Positions 40,514 through 49,449 of a stretch of 64,000 bases of DNA are shown piece after piece (the first letter of the stretch is position 1; each line of letters begins with the position of its first letter). Below the pieces are notes generated by a model. The model saw nothing but the letters and a program-made list of their open reading frames with translations. It made no database searches and was not told where the DNA came from. Source of the DNA: Archaeoglobaceae archaeon (GTDB taxonomy: Archaea; Halobacteriota; Archaeoglobi; Archaeoglobales; Archaeoglobaceae); NCBI GenBank assembly GCA_026988525.1, contig JALSLC010000033.1:1-64000 (forward strand), written 5' to 3'. Position numbers and translations under genes: made by a program.

Positions 40514-41176
40514 ATGGGAATAATAATAATCAATTTTAAAGCATATAGAGAGGGCTTTGGTAAGCAAGCAATTGAGCTTGCAAAAATAGCAGATGAAGTG
40601 GCAAGCAGATGTGATGAATACATAGCTGTTGCCGTAAATTCTCTCGATTTAGCAGAAATTGTAAAAGAAGTGTCCATAGACGTCTTCTCTCAACACGTAG
40701 ATGCAATAGATTTTGGATCTCACACTGGAAGAATAAACGCAGAAATGATAAAAGATAAGGGGGCTAAGGGTAGTTTAATCAATCATAGTGAAAGAAGGTT
40801 AAAACTGGCAGATATAGAATTCATAGTATCCAAAATGAGAGAATTAGAACTTGTTTCTGTAGTTTGTACAAACAACGTGCAAACAACAGCTGCGGCAGCA
40901 GCTTTAAACCCAGATTACGTAGCAGTAGAGCCACCAGAATTAATAGGTACTGGAATACCAGTTTCTAAAGCTGAGCCTGAAATTGTAGAGAATTCAGTAA
41001 AAGCTGCAAAAAATGTTAATAGAAAAGTTAAAGTTTTATGTGGAGCAGGGATAACGAACAATAAAGACTACGTTTCAGCATTGGACTTAGGTGCAGAAGG
41101 AGTTTTACTTGCAAGCGGTATTGTTAAAGCAAAAGATAGAAAAGCAGCTCTCGAAGAGCTTGTTGGTCTTAGATAA
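40514..41176 (+). CDS. tpiA: Triosephosphate isomerase (archaeal type)
   Basis: The short 220-residue archaeal/thermophilic form. Active-site lysine in INFKAYREG near 8, the histidine in SQHVDAID near 63, and the catalytic glutamate in AVEPPELIGTG near 138-148 are all there, followed by the phosphate-binding CGAGI and GVLLASGIVKA. Another glycolytic gene, pgk, is at 54224. Confidence 0.96.
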   Translation: MGIIIINFKAYREGFGKQAIELAKIADEVASRCDEYIAVAVNSLDLAEIVKEVSIDVFSQHVDAIDFGSHTGRINAEMIKDKGAKGSLINHSERRLKLADIEFIVSKMRELELVSVVCTNNVQTTAAAAALNPDYVAVEPPELIGTGIPVSKAEPEIVENSVKAAKNVNRKVKVLCGAGITNNKDYVSALDLGAEGVLLASGIVKAKDRKAALEELVGLR

Positions 41177-41246
41177 TTTAATTTAGATAATTTATACATA
41201 AGAACAATATAAACAAAATTATTAAAATATTTTTAAAAATTGATAA

Positions 41247-41837
41247 CTAAACGTTACCTACAAATCCAGAATATATAAAAACTATTCCGAAAAACAACAG
41301 CATAGAGAAGGATATTGCTTTCAATACGTTTGTTAGTTTTTTACCGTATTCAGCAATTTTTCCAGAAAAAATCGAAACAGACCCCAACCAAACATAATCA
41401 CACATTTCATGAACGATTATAAACAATACTAATCCTAAAATTCCGAATTCTATTGATTTTGTTATTAACGTTAAGCCTACTGTCAGCCACCACATTATAA
41501 AGTATGGGTTTAAAGCTGTCATAACAGCTCCCGCAAATAAAGATCCACCTTTATATTGACTTTCTTCGCTCTTTAATTCAAGATATGCAAGATACAACAT
41601 AACCATACCGCCAACAACAGCTAAAAACCTCCTTTCAATATAGTTTAAGGATAGTCCAAAGGAATATAATATTAAAATTAAAGGTATTTCCACTACAGCA
41701 TGACCTGTAGAAACTATAAATCCAGATAAGGGATTTTTTCTACCTTCTGCAAGAGTTGCAGCAAACAATGGTCCAGGAGCCATAACACCACTTAAAGATA
41801 CTAAAACTACAGTTACTAAAAAAGTCAGTAAATCCAA
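41247..41837 (-). CDS. LysE family exporter
   Basis: A membrane protein of about 196 residues with six hydrophobic segments. The LysE/RhtB family mark SGVMAPGPLFAATLAEGRKNPLSGFIVSTGHA near 13-44 is clear. These proteins export amino acids. I start at TTG 41837 (LDLLTFL) because GGAAGGTGA lies six bases upstream; the frame's first TTG at 41855 contains that site. It follows the translin gene by a few bases. Confidence 0.85.
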   Translation of the reverse strand: MDLLTFLVTVVLVSLSGVMAPGPLFAATLAEGRKNPLSGFIVSTGHAVVEIPLILILYSFGLSLNYIERRFLAVVGGMVMLYLAYLELKSEESQYKGGSLFAGAVMTALNPYFIMWWLTVGLTLITKSIEFGILGLVLFIIVHEMCDYVWLGSVSIFSGKIAEYGKKLTNVLKAISFSMLLFFGIVFIYSGFVGNV

Positions 41838-41841
41838 ATTT

Positions 41842-42435
41842 TCACCTTCCCTCAATTAATTTTAGTAATTTAGCAGCAATTAAATCGGATTTCGTTCTAT
41901 CTATTAAATTTCTGGCTAAATCCACCTTGTGTCTTAGATTGGGTACAAGTTTTTCAGGAAAGCTAAATTGTATTAGATGATTGTATATTTCCTCCATAGC
42001 AACAATACATTCTTCTGCCTTCGATATCTCTCCATACCTCATTAAGTCTAAGGCATACCTTCTCAACTCTCCTACAACATCAGCATAACCTGTTAAAATA
42101 GAGGGATATTCTATACTTTCAAAAGTAGGGGTTGTTTTTCTTTTTACAAAACAGGAAAATACTATACTTTCTACAAATTCCTGCATAGCCTCACCAGTTA
42201 TAGCCCGGTAGAAAGGATATTCTTTGTAATCGAGCACTTTCTCAAGTATTTTTTTAGCCTCGTTTATGTGCTCTTCTGCCTCTTTCATCTTTCCAGCATG
42301 AATTTTAGCTATTGCTTTAGTAGAGTGAATTCTAACATCCCTACAAAGCTTTATTAATTCTTCTCTTTTCTTTTCGAGCACTTCTAAATTGCAGTATATT
42401 TTTCTAAGCTCATCTGAGTTAACAATACTCATCAT
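41842..42435 (-). CDS. Translin family protein
   Basis: An all-helical 197-residue protein resembling archaeal translin-like RNA/DNA-binding proteins (COG2178). Typical are the REELIKLCRDVRIHSTKAIAKIHAGK start, EYPFYRAITGEAMQEFVESIVF near 72-94, and GYADVVGELRRYALDLMRYGE near 115. Eukaryotic translin with TRAX degrades small RNAs; the archaeal role is unclear. First of a pair with the LysE exporter. Confidence 0.85.
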   Translation of the reverse strand: MMSIVNSDELRKIYCNLEVLEKKREELIKLCRDVRIHSTKAIAKIHAGKMKEAEEHINEAKKILEKVLDYKEYPFYRAITGEAMQEFVESIVFSCFVKRKTTPTFESIEYPSILTGYADVVGELRRYALDLMRYGEISKAEECIVAMEEIYNHLIQFSFPEKLVPNLRHKVDLARNLIDRTKSDLIAAKLLKLIEGR

Positions 42436-42464
42436 CCATCGAACTTAAAAGTGATTATATATAT

Positions 42465-43217
42465 CTATCTGAAAGCCTTTACTATCTTCTCCACTTTACT
42501 AGAGTTTATAAAGATGCCATCCTTAATGTAAGTACCAACTATAATACCATCTGCAAGCTTCTTTTTCCTAATGATTTCCGCTAACTCTGGATTTACACCA
42601 CTTCCAGCATAAACCGGTTTGTTAATGTATTTTTTAACAATCTTCAGCTTATCTAAGCTTACGGGTTTTCCAGTAGCAGATCCAGTAACAATAACAGCAT
42701 CAGCAAGAGATCTCTCAAAATTCTCAAGATACTCCTCAATATCTACAAAGTGTTTGGCATGCTTTACATCAATGTCTGCAAAAACAGACACATCACTGTT
42801 TAAATATGCTTTATATCTCATGAGGTCAGCAGCACAACTTTCAATCCAACCTTCAGGAGCTAAGGATGAGTAAAAAAGTTGATTTACTCTTATAAAATCT
42901 GCATTAACTGCTTTAGCAATAGCCAATGCAGAAAAACAATCGTTTCTAAGAACGTTAATTCCAATAGATAAGTTTACTTCATTTCTAACATCTTTTGCTA
43001 TCACACTCATAGATGCAACTGTTTCAGGCCCAACTCTCATTAAAAACGGCATATCACCATAATTTTCAATAATTATACCATCCGCACCACCATCTTCTAT
43101 TGCCCTTGCTGATTTTATAGCAAAATCTGAGATTTCATTCACTTCAAGTTTATTTAAAGGGGATCCGGGAAGAGGTGGCAGATGTATAACACACACCACG
43201 CGTGGAAAATCCGTCAT
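42465..43217 (-). CDS. BtpA family TIM-barrel protein
   Basis: A 250-residue BtpA/SgcQ family protein. Marks: CVIHLPPLPGSP near 9-20, DGGADGIIIENYGDMPF near 38-54, and YAGSGVNPELAEII near 208. In cyanobacteria BtpA affects photosystem I biogenesis; archaeal members are expected to be phosphate-binding barrel enzymes of unknown substrate. Lies just downstream of tRNA-Lys on the same strand. Confidence 0.88.
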   Translation of the reverse strand: MTDFPRVVCVIHLPPLPGSPLNKLEVNEISDFAIKSARAIEDGGADGIIIENYGDMPFLMRVGPETVASMSVIAKDVRNEVNLSIGINVLRNDCFSALAIAKAVNADFIRVNQLFYSSLAPEGWIESCAADLMRYKAYLNSDVSVFADIDVKHAKHFVDIEEYLENFERSLADAVIVTGSATGKPVSLDKLKIVKKYINKPVYAGSGVNPELAEIIRKKKLADGIIVGTYIKDGIFINSSKVEKIVKAFR

Positions 43218-43233
43218 AGTATTAACCCCAAAA

Positions 43234-43307
43234 CGGGCCGGGAGGGATTTGAACCCCCGACCGGCGGATTAAGAGTCCGCTGCTCTTCCTGGCTAAGCTA
43301 CCGGCCC
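43234..43307 (-). tRNA. tRNA-Lys (CTT)
   Basis: Cloverleaf on the minus strand. Acceptor GGGCCGG pairs with CCGGCCC (plus strand 43301-43307 with 43235-43241), and 43234 gives the discriminator G. The anticodon arm GCGGA-CTCTTAA-TCCGC has anticodon CTT. T loop TTCAAAT. No encoded CCA and no intron. Confidence 0.96.
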
Positions 43308-43382
43308 TATGTTTATGCAATTCTAACTTTTCATCACGCTATTTAAAAGTTATCCTCTCAAAAAATAGAAATTATAACTAAT

Positions 43383-43913
43383 TTATAAAATTTTCAATCT
43401 TAATTTTGTAAGATTTTCTTTAATTTCGTGCTTAATTCCAAGATTATTGAGCACTTCCTCCAAAAATATTTTTACAAATTCTTTTATTGTATAATTAATT
43501 AAAACAAGAGTATATTCTTTATTACCAATTTTATTTATTCTAAAGAAGTTGCAAGCTTCGAGTCTCCTTAGTATATACTCCGGACTCTTACCAGAAAATT
43601 GCTCAGCATGACTCCTCGCTATTTCCCTATGAATTTCCAAAAACTTATTTTTATCAGGATGAGTATCGAGAACGTGAATAAATTTAACAAAATGATCCAT
43701 ATCTAATATAACATGTTCACCTTCGCTAAGCATTTCGACGTAAATTCTAAGTTTATCCATATCATAATTTTCAAAATCTCTATATGAATTGTAAAATTTT
43801 AAAGCTCTTCGGATTATCTCACTTTGAGATAACTTGCTACTTTCTTTTAACTTATTAAAGATTTCGTTGCTTTCCTCATCTAAGGCGATAGTTATTCTTA
43901 TAGGGTTCTTCAT
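43383..43913 (-). CDS. Ribbon-helix-helix DNA-binding protein with C-terminal domain
   Basis: Residues 1-45 are a CopG/Arc-type ribbon-helix-helix: RITIALDEESNEIFNKL then SQSEIIRRALKFYNSY. The remaining 130 residues are a mixed domain I do not recognise, probably ligand or protein binding (HVILDMDHFVKFIHVL near 68). It diverges from the small cysteine-rich gene at 44132, with a palindrome TACATATGTA (44029-44038) in between that could be its operator. Confidence 0.8.
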   Translation of the reverse strand: MKNPIRITIALDEESNEIFNKLKESSKLSQSEIIRRALKFYNSYRDFENYDMDKLRIYVEMLSEGEHVILDMDHFVKFIHVLDTHPDKNKFLEIHREIARSHAEQFSGKSPEYILRRLEACNFFRINKIGNKEYTLVLINYTIKEFVKIFLEEVLNNLGIKHEIKENLTKLRLKIL

Positions 43914-44028
43914 AGAAATATTAAAAAAGACGTAGGCTTAAAAATTTTTTGAAAAAACATATCTTAAAATAAACCAAATTTAAATTATAATACTGTTCGA
44001 TAAAAGTTTAACAATATAGGTATCTATC

Positions 44029-44038
44029 TACATATGTA
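44029..44038. promoter_or_regulatory. Perfect 10-base palindrome, candidate operator
   Basis: TACATATGTA sits in the 218-base divergent region between the ribbon-helix-helix gene and the cysteine-rich 112-residue gene. The rest of the gap is AT-rich without an ORF. Ribbon-helix-helix dimers commonly bind short palindromes near their own genes. In such AT-rich DNA a 10-base palindrome can arise by chance. Confidence 0.3.
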
Positions 44039-44131
44039 TATACTATTGTACTAACATTTACATCATAATAAGTATAAGTATGAGTAAAACTTTAATAGTT
44101 TTAGTGATGAGATTAATAAGAGGGAGATAAA

Positions 44132-44470
44132 ATGACCGACGATGGACTTTGTGTTAAAGTATGCTGTGGAAAGAGAGAGGCCGTTCTCTGGATAGACCCA
44201 GAAACAAAGAATTACAGAGTTGTATACTGCAATTGGTTTAAAGATTGTATTAAAAAAGGCGTCTTATTAAATGGTCATTGCCCTCCCTACTGTGATTTAA
44301 TTTCAAGTGCCAAGCATTATATAAGAGGTAGGAAGAGGAGGAATATTGAAGCCAAAATTATACCTTCAGAAAAATGTGAAATTATTAGTTCATACAATCC
44401 AAAAGAATTGATTGAAGCCAAATACTGCTTGGAAATTGACAATTTTGACAATTTTGATGAGTTTATTTGA
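44132..44470 (+). CDS. Cysteine-rich protein of unknown function
   Basis: A 112-residue soluble protein with nine cysteines: C7, C11, C12, C33, C39, C50, C54, C82 and C99. The CPPYC pair and CVKVCC opening suggest metal or Fe-S binding. A basic RGRKRR patch lies at 65-70 and an acidic Asn/Asp/Phe tail ends the protein. AGGGAGAT precedes the start. No family recognised. Confidence 0.7.
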   Translation: MTDDGLCVKVCCGKREAVLWIDPETKNYRVVYCNWFKDCIKKGVLLNGHCPPYCDLISSAKHYIRGRKRRNIEAKIIPSEKCEIISSYNPKELIEAKYCLEIDNFDNFDEFI

Positions 44471-44534
44471 TTTTTAACCAATTTTAAAACTAAAGTGAGT
44501 AAAAATTTTAAATGTTAGATGCGGTATTGAGTTC

Positions 44535-45173
44535 ATGAGTGTATTAGATTTGCTTTTCGATCCAGATGGATTTTTTGAAAGAGAAATTGAAATGAATAAG
44601 CCTATATGGAATGGTCTTACCGTAGTACTTATAACAGCATTTCTTTCAGCTATAACTGCATCGATTACATCTCCCGCACTTTCAAAAGCTATTTACAAGT
44701 ACCTTATATCAAAAGGTATGTCTGCAGAAATTGCTAAATCGATTGCCGCATCCATAAAACTTTCAGTTGTACTTTCACCTATCACAATTATTGTTTCTTG
44801 GATACTCATTTCAGCAATACTATACGGTCTTTCAGCAATTTTTAGTGGTAGTGGTAGCTTTACAGACACTTTAAAAGTTGCAGCCTATTCATTTATACCT
44901 TCAATTGTTGTTTTTCCATTCAATTTATACATTGCAATCCAAGAAGCAAGAATTTTAGAAATACAAGGCTTAACAGGAATTGAAAACTTTAAAATCGCTG
45001 CAACAATTATTAATTTAGCTGTATTAGCTTGGCAATTTCTACTGTGGAAGTATGGCATAAAGCACGCTAGAAATCTAAGCAATAGGGATGCAACAATAGT
45101 ATCTGCAATACTCACTGCGTTCTTATTAGCCCTAAACTTGTATGGCTTAATTCATAGGGGAACTTTTAAATAA
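44535..45173 (+). CDS. Yip1-domain membrane protein
   Basis: A 212-residue integral membrane protein with about five helices. It opens MSVLDLLFDPDGFFEREIEMNK, the usual start of archaeal Yip1-like proteins (LLFDPDGFF then membrane). The conserved DTLKVAAYSFIPSIV near 114 also matches that family. Role in archaea unknown. 33 bases before the L10e gene. Confidence 0.82.
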   Translation: MSVLDLLFDPDGFFEREIEMNKPIWNGLTVVLITAFLSAITASITSPALSKAIYKYLISKGMSAEIAKSIAASIKLSVVLSPITIIVSWILISAILYGLSAIFSGSGSFTDTLKVAAYSFIPSIVVFPFNLYIAIQEARILEIQGLTGIENFKIAATIINLAVLAWQFLLWKYGIKHARNLSNRDATIVSAILTAFLLALNLYGLIHRGTFK

Positions 45174-45206
45174 CCTAATAAATCGGATATTTGGGAGGTG
45201 TCTATC

Positions 45207-45731
45207 TTGGCGAAAAAGCCTGCGAGAATGTTCAGAAGACTTGAAAGGCCATATACAAGGAAAGAATATATTGATGGAGTACCCGGAATAAGACTGAGGC
45301 AGTTTGAGATGGGTAACAAGAGTGGTCAGTTTCCAGTAAAAGTAACACTTGTTGCAGAAGAGGGTGTTCAAATAAGAGATACTGCACTTGAAGCTGCTCG
45401 TATATCTGCCAACAAGTACATTTCAAGAAAAGCTGGAAGTAGCAATTACTTCTTAAAAGTCAGGATATACCCACACCATGTGCTTAGAGAACATAGAATG
45501 GCCGTTGGAGCTGGTGCAGACAGAATATCTCAGGGTATGAGAGCAGCATTTGGTAAACCAGTTGGATTGGCAGCAAGAGTTTTTCCGGGAACAAAAATAA
45601 TGAGTATCTGGACAAAACCAGAGTTTTTTGATTTTGCAAAAGAAGCTTTACACAGAGCTGCACAGAAAATGCCCACTCCCTGTAAGATAGTTGTGGAAGA
45701 AGGAAGAGAATTACTAAAAGGCAAAATTTAA
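45207..45731 (+). CDS. rpl10e: Ribosomal protein uL16 (archaeal L10e)
   Basis: Large-subunit protein near the peptidyl transferase centre. Starts AKKPARMFRRLERPYTRKEYIDGVPG and contains YPHHVLREHRMAVGAGADRISQGMR near 97, both typical. I use TTG at 45207; GGAGGTG lies at 45191-45198 and the upstream in-frame GTG at 45198 is part of that ribosome site. Length about 174 residues, normal. Confidence 0.97.
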   Translation: MAKKPARMFRRLERPYTRKEYIDGVPGIRLRQFEMGNKSGQFPVKVTLVAEEGVQIRDTALEAARISANKYISRKAGSSNYFLKVRIYPHHVLREHRMAVGAGADRISQGMRAAFGKPVGLAARVFPGTKIMSIWTKPEFFDFAKEALHRAAQKMPTPCKIVVEEGRELLKGKI

Positions 45732-45740
45732 AAATTTTTT

Positions 45741-46592
45741 ATGGGTATAAGAATTGTAAAATCTTCAAGACTTGGAGAGCTTGAAGCATATATAAATGAT
45801 TGTAAATATTCCAAGCATTGTGTTGATTGTCCCGGATTGAATGGAGAAGTCCATCATCCAAGTTATGAAATTACAACTGCATGTAACCTAAACTGTATTT
45901 TTTGTTATGCAAAATCAAGTATAGCTACTGGAAAAGCTCCAAAACCCGGATACTATGGAGATGAGAAGCCAAAAGTTATTACTGTTTCTCAGTATGGTGA
46001 GCCAACTATAATTGGATTAAGTAAGCTTGAACATCTATTTAGACTGTTGAGAAAAAAATTTGGCAACATTAGAATAGACCTCCAAACAAATGGAGTTCTA
46101 CTGAAAAAGTGTGTTGACGCAGACATAATTATGATTAGTTTAAGTGCTTCAAATAGAGAAAATTATGCAAAAATTACCGGTAAAGATGAGTTTCTAAATG
46201 TTTTAAAAGCGATAGAAATTTCATCTGCGGAAAAAGACACTATAATAAGATGCGTATTTTTACCGGGAATAAACGATAGAGATATCTTAGAAATAGCCAA
46301 AATAGCAAAAAAGTACGATACCGAGTATATGATACAACCATGTTCTATACATCCGGGTATAAAAGAAAGATTGATAAAATACGATTTCGGAAGAGATACT
46401 CTATATGATTACCTCGATGTTGTAGAAAGAGCAAACAATATAGCTGACGTTAGAGTTCCGGGATGTTTGATAAGCATAGTCAAAAACATGCTTGAATACT
46501 ATGACTTTGAAGATTTAGTATTCTCTCGAAGATCTATTTCAAATAAAGTACCTGAAATTAGAAGAGATTGGAAGTTTTCTTTTGATATATAA
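45741..46592 (+). CDS. Radical SAM protein
   Basis: A 283-residue radical SAM protein. Cluster motif C48-x3-C52-x2-C55 (ACNLNCIFCYA); an N-terminal cysteine group CKYSKHCVDC at 21-30 could hold a second metal. SQYGEPTI near 87-94 corresponds to the SAM-binding GEP motif, and DLQTNGVLL near 119 is also typical. No target is suggested by the neighbours (L10e and ftsY). Starts 9 bases after L10e, so probably co-transcribed with it. Confidence 0.83.
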   Translation: MGIRIVKSSRLGELEAYINDCKYSKHCVDCPGLNGEVHHPSYEITTACNLNCIFCYAKSSIATGKAPKPGYYGDEKPKVITVSQYGEPTIIGLSKLEHLFRLLRKKFGNIRIDLQTNGVLLKKCVDADIIMISLSASNRENYAKITGKDEFLNVLKAIEISSAEKDTIIRCVFLPGINDRDILEIAKIAKKYDTEYMIQPCSIHPGIKERLIKYDFGRDTLYDYLDVVERANNIADVRVPGCLISIVKNMLEYYDFEDLVFSRRSISNKVPEIRRDWKFSFDI

Positions 46593-46596
46593 AAAT

Positions 46597-47679
46597 TTAT
46601 TGACCAAAAATTCTATCCAACAACCAATCAGAGTCAAATTTTACTAAGTCGTCGTATCCTTGCCCCACTCCAAAAAACAGTATTGGTTTATTAGTCACAT
46701 AGCTTATTGATATTGCTGTTCCACCTTTAGGATCGGCATCAAGCTTAGTTAAAATAGTTCCATCTATACCCACAGCGTCGTTGAACATTCTTGCTCTTTC
46801 TACTGCATCGTTTCCGGCAATGCTTTCATCTACAAAAATAGTAAAGTCTGGTTCAGTTACCCTCTTTATTTTTTCAAGCTGATCAATTAAGTTCTTCTTA
46901 GTGTGCATTCTTCCAGCAGTATCTGATAGAACAAAATCTATACCCTTACTTTCAGCATGCATTAGTGCATCATATATAACTGCAGCTGGATCGGCTCCCG
47001 GTTTATGTTTTATTAGCTTAACACCCAATCTATTTGCATGCTCCTCAAGTTGTTCTATTGCACCAGCTCTAAAAGTATCTCCAGCTGCAAGAACTACACT
47101 GTATCCTCTATCCATTAGCCTCTTAGCTAATTTTGCGATTGTAGTAGTTTTACCAGTACCGTTAACTCCAACAAATATTATGTTTACAGGCTTTTTATTC
47201 TTTATAACGTTATTAATGTATTCATCAAAATCAAATTTATTTCTATCTAATATATCCTTAAGAATAATCTTTAACTCTTCAATAACAATATCCGCCAGTT
47301 TCTCTCCAATTTTTTTCCTTCTACCAACAAGCCTCTCTTTTAGAAGAGAGGATATTTCTTCAACAACTTCAAAAGCTACATCACTTTCAAGTAAAATCAT
47401 TTCAAGTTCAGGCAGTATTTCATCTAATTTACCCTCATCTATAATAACTTCTCTCTTAAGAATTAAAGCTGAAACTTTTTCTTTAAATCCAATTTTTGGT
47501 TTTTTTTCTAAGCTATCGACCTTTTCTTCTTTCTTTATTTTTGGCTCTTCCAATTTTACTTCTTTAACTTCTTTTTTCTCTTCCTTTAATTCTTCAATAT
47601 GCTTAACTTCTTCTTTTTTTTCTATCTCTTCAACTTTTTTTCTAAAAGATTTTAATTTTTCTTTAAGAAATTTAAACAT
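46597..47679 (-). CDS. ftsY: Signal recognition particle receptor FtsY
   Basis: SRP-family GTPase that docks ribosomes to the membrane. An 75-residue Lys/Glu-rich N-terminal region precedes the helical N domain and the G domain with GVNGTGKTTTIAKLA near 172, DTAGRMHT near 254 and TKLDADPKGG near 313. GGTGATAAATC precedes the start. Last gene of the translation cluster on the minus strand, following prefoldin alpha as in other archaea. Confidence 0.97.
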   Translation of the reverse strand: MFKFLKEKLKSFRKKVEEIEKKEEVKHIEELKEEKKEVKEVKLEEPKIKKEEKVDSLEKKPKIGFKEKVSALILKREVIIDEGKLDEILPELEMILLESDVAFEVVEEISSLLKERLVGRRKKIGEKLADIVIEELKIILKDILDRNKFDFDEYINNVIKNKKPVNIIFVGVNGTGKTTTIAKLAKRLMDRGYSVVLAAGDTFRAGAIEQLEEHANRLGVKLIKHKPGADPAAVIYDALMHAESKGIDFVLSDTAGRMHTKKNLIDQLEKIKRVTEPDFTIFVDESIAGNDAVERARMFNDAVGIDGTILTKLDADPKGGTAISISYVTNKPILFFGVGQGYDDLVKFDSDWLLDRIFGQ

Positions 47680-47685
47680 GATTTA

Positions 47686-48135
47686 TCACCGAGTTAACTC
47701 GGCTATTTCAGCTTGAATTTTTTCTGCTTCTAAAGCTATTCTTTCTAAGGACTCATTGAGTTTCTTTATATTTTCCTCAAGTTTTTCTTTTCTCTTCTTT
47801 AGAGATTTTATAACCTCCCCAACTTCCTTTTCTACTATAACTCCCGCTCCTACATCAACAAGCATTTTCTTAGAATCTTTTACATCTACATAAGCAAAAA
47901 CTCCCCCACCAATATTCATTAAAGCTTCAACCGATCCATCAAGATTATTAAAATACTCAAGACTTTCGATAGTTTTTTCAAGTTCTGTATCAACGAGTTC
48001 CAATTCAACTATCCTTCTTTGAAGCAGCTCACTTTCACCCTGCAACTGTTGAAGAATAAGTAATTTTTCTCTTACCTTGGCCTGTGTTTCTTCGCTTAAC
48101 TCCTTTTTTTCTTCTCTTTCATTTTTTTCGTTCAT
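47686..48135 (-). CDS. pfdA: Prefoldin alpha subunit
   Basis: A 149-residue coiled-coil chaperone subunit: helical arms (13-60 and 105-145) flank the central hairpin with NIGGGVFAYVDVKDSKKMLVDVGAGVIVEK, of which GGGVFAYVDV is family-typical. The hexamer with the beta subunit passes unfolded proteins to the thermosome. Located between L18ae and ftsY, the usual archaeal order. GGTGGTC precedes the start. Confidence 0.95.
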   Translation of the reverse strand: MNEKNEREEKKELSEETQAKVREKLLILQQLQGESELLQRRIVELELVDTELEKTIESLEYFNNLDGSVEALMNIGGGVFAYVDVKDSKKMLVDVGAGVIVEKEVGEVIKSLKKRKEKLEENIKKLNESLERIALEAEKIQAEIAELTR

Positions 48136-48145
48136 AAGACCACCA

Positions 48146-48322
48146 TTAAGTCTCTACTTTTTTTACTTCTTCAATTTTTATTAAATTTCTTTTTAATTTA
48201 TGGTTGCTCCCAAGAATAGAATACGTCTTCTCTACTGCAAACTTTTCATTGTGTGCATTAACAATTTTTGTAAATTTTCTCCACTCCTTACCAATTCTAA
48301 ACAATCCTTTTACCTCATACAT
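48146..48322 (-). CDS. rpl18a: Ribosomal protein L18ae (LX/L20a)
   Basis: A short 58-residue gene between eIF6 and prefoldin alpha. The protein begins MYEVKGLFRIGKEWRKFTK and continues TYSILGSNHKLKRNLIKI, matching archaeal LX proteins, in the position where this gene normally sits. GGAGGG lies seven bases before the ATG at 48322; the stop is TAA at 48146. Confidence 0.93.
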   Translation of the reverse strand: MYEVKGLFRIGKEWRKFTKIVNAHNEKFAVEKTYSILGSNHKLKRNLIKIEEVKKVET

Positions 48323-48334
48323 GATTCATCCCTC

Positions 48335-49000
48335 CTAAAACCCAATAAACCCAAGAGCTTGCTCAATAACACCAAGCTCGTAACCAGTTGTATCTTCTCC
48401 AGCAATATATCCTTTTGTGTTTGCAACGAGACCTGAGCCAACCATATCCTGTCCAAAATTAACAGTACCTTTCTCAACTTCAATTTTCAAAGTTTTTTCT
48501 ATTTTCTTTACTTCCCAATCACTTGCATTTGGATGTAACAAACCACCAATGTTTGTAACGACTGAAGCCATACCAACTGTCTTTATTCCACCCACAGTAC
48601 CTCTCAAAACCTCTACATCAAGCCTTTTTCTAACAGCGTTTTCTATTTTTTCATCCGCCTCTGGATGTATTATAGCTCCCTTATCATTGACGCATACAAT
48701 ATTTCCTAAACAAGTCATGTTAGTTTCTACAACATGTACATCAGTTACTTTTTTTATTTTCTCAATCTCTTTTTTTGACGTATGGTGGCTTACTATAGCA
48801 CAGTTCGAGTTTGCTGCCATCATAGCTCCCACAAGCTCACTTCCAGCAATAGTTGTTGTAACCACATCAACGTCAAGTATATCACTAACAGTTAATTCTA
48901 CATTTTTATCTCTAACACCTACAACTGCAAAATTTTCACTAACTCTAATGTAAAGTCCTACCATAGGGTTGCCTCTTATGGATAGCAAAGTGGATTTCAT
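48335..49000 (-). CDS. eif6: Translation initiation factor aIF6
   Basis: The 221-residue pentein-fold anti-association factor that keeps 50S from joining 30S. Recognised by SIRGNPMVGLYIRV at 7-20, repeated VVTTTIAGSELVGAMMAANSN-type strands near 49-69, and GVIEQALGFIGF at the end. Its start overlaps the L31e stop by 4 bases. Confidence 0.96.
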   Translation of the reverse strand: MKSTLLSIRGNPMVGLYIRVSENFAVVGVRDKNVELTVSDILDVDVVTTTIAGSELVGAMMAANSNCAIVSHHTSKKEIEKIKKVTDVHVVETNMTCLGNIVCVNDKGAIIHPEADEKIENAVRKRLDVEVLRGTVGGIKTVGMASVVTNIGGLLHPNASDWEVKKIEKTLKIEVEKGTVNFGQDMVGSGLVANTKGYIAGEDTTGYELGVIEQALGFIGF

Positions 49001-49263
49001 GCTAATTCTGCTTCAACAACTCCGTCATCAAACTTAACTACCCTGATTCTAATTTTAGAAGGTGGTTTTTGAGCCCCCCTCTCCCAGACTTTTTCGTTTA
49101 TACTTGAGTCAAGTTTTATTTTCTCTTCTTCAGTTTTCATATGCTTAGCAAGAAACTTTCTAATGTACTTCATCGCCTTCTTTGATCTCAGCCACCTTGG
49201 GTATTTTTTCATCTTATGTTTAAGTCTAAGGCTGTAAATTCTCTCAACAACTATTTCTGCCAT
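48997..49263 (-). CDS. rpl31e: Ribosomal protein L31e
   Basis: An 88-residue large-subunit protein. MAEIVVERIYSLRLKHK is the normal beginning, so I start at 49263; a frame opening nine bases earlier adds MIG. KYIRKFLAKHMKTEEEKIKLD and RIRVVKFDDG are also family-typical. Between L39e and aIF6, the conserved order. Confidence 0.95.
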   Translation of the reverse strand: MAEIVVERIYSLRLKHKMKKYPRWLRSKKAMKYIRKFLAKHMKTEEEKIKLDSSINEKVWERGAQKPPSKIRIRVVKFDDGVVEAELA

Positions 49264-49278
49264 GCCAATCACCCCACT

Positions 49279-49431
49279 TTACACCTTAAGAGTTTTACTT
49301 CTCCAATTCCTTCTTTTTGGACTTCCAAACACTTTTCTATTTGTCTTTAATGTTACCCAAACTGGACATCTCCTATTTTGTTTGTAAAATTTTCCAAGTC
49401 TCTTTTTTACACCAACTGTTTTTTTACCCAT
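49279..49431 (-). CDS. rpl39e: Ribosomal protein L39e
   Basis: A 50-residue, strongly basic protein: [18 protein letters not shown] at 2-19, then [15 protein letters not shown] and the NWRSKTLKV-type end, all characteristic of L39e. ATG at 49431 with GGTGGTG upstream; TAA at 49279. It sits between PDCD5 and L31e as expected. Confidence 0.96.
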   Translation of the reverse strand: MGKKTVGVKKRLGKFYKQNRRCPVWVTLKTNRKVFGSPKRRNWRSKTLKV

Positions 49432-49449
49432 AAACACCACCAATCATTC

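Noticed and set aside
46901-47716. 271-codon open frame on the plus strand opposite ftsY
   Set aside because: Antisense shadow of the Lys/Glu-rich ftsY and prefoldin region; its Ser/Phe/Leu-rich product is what such shadows give.
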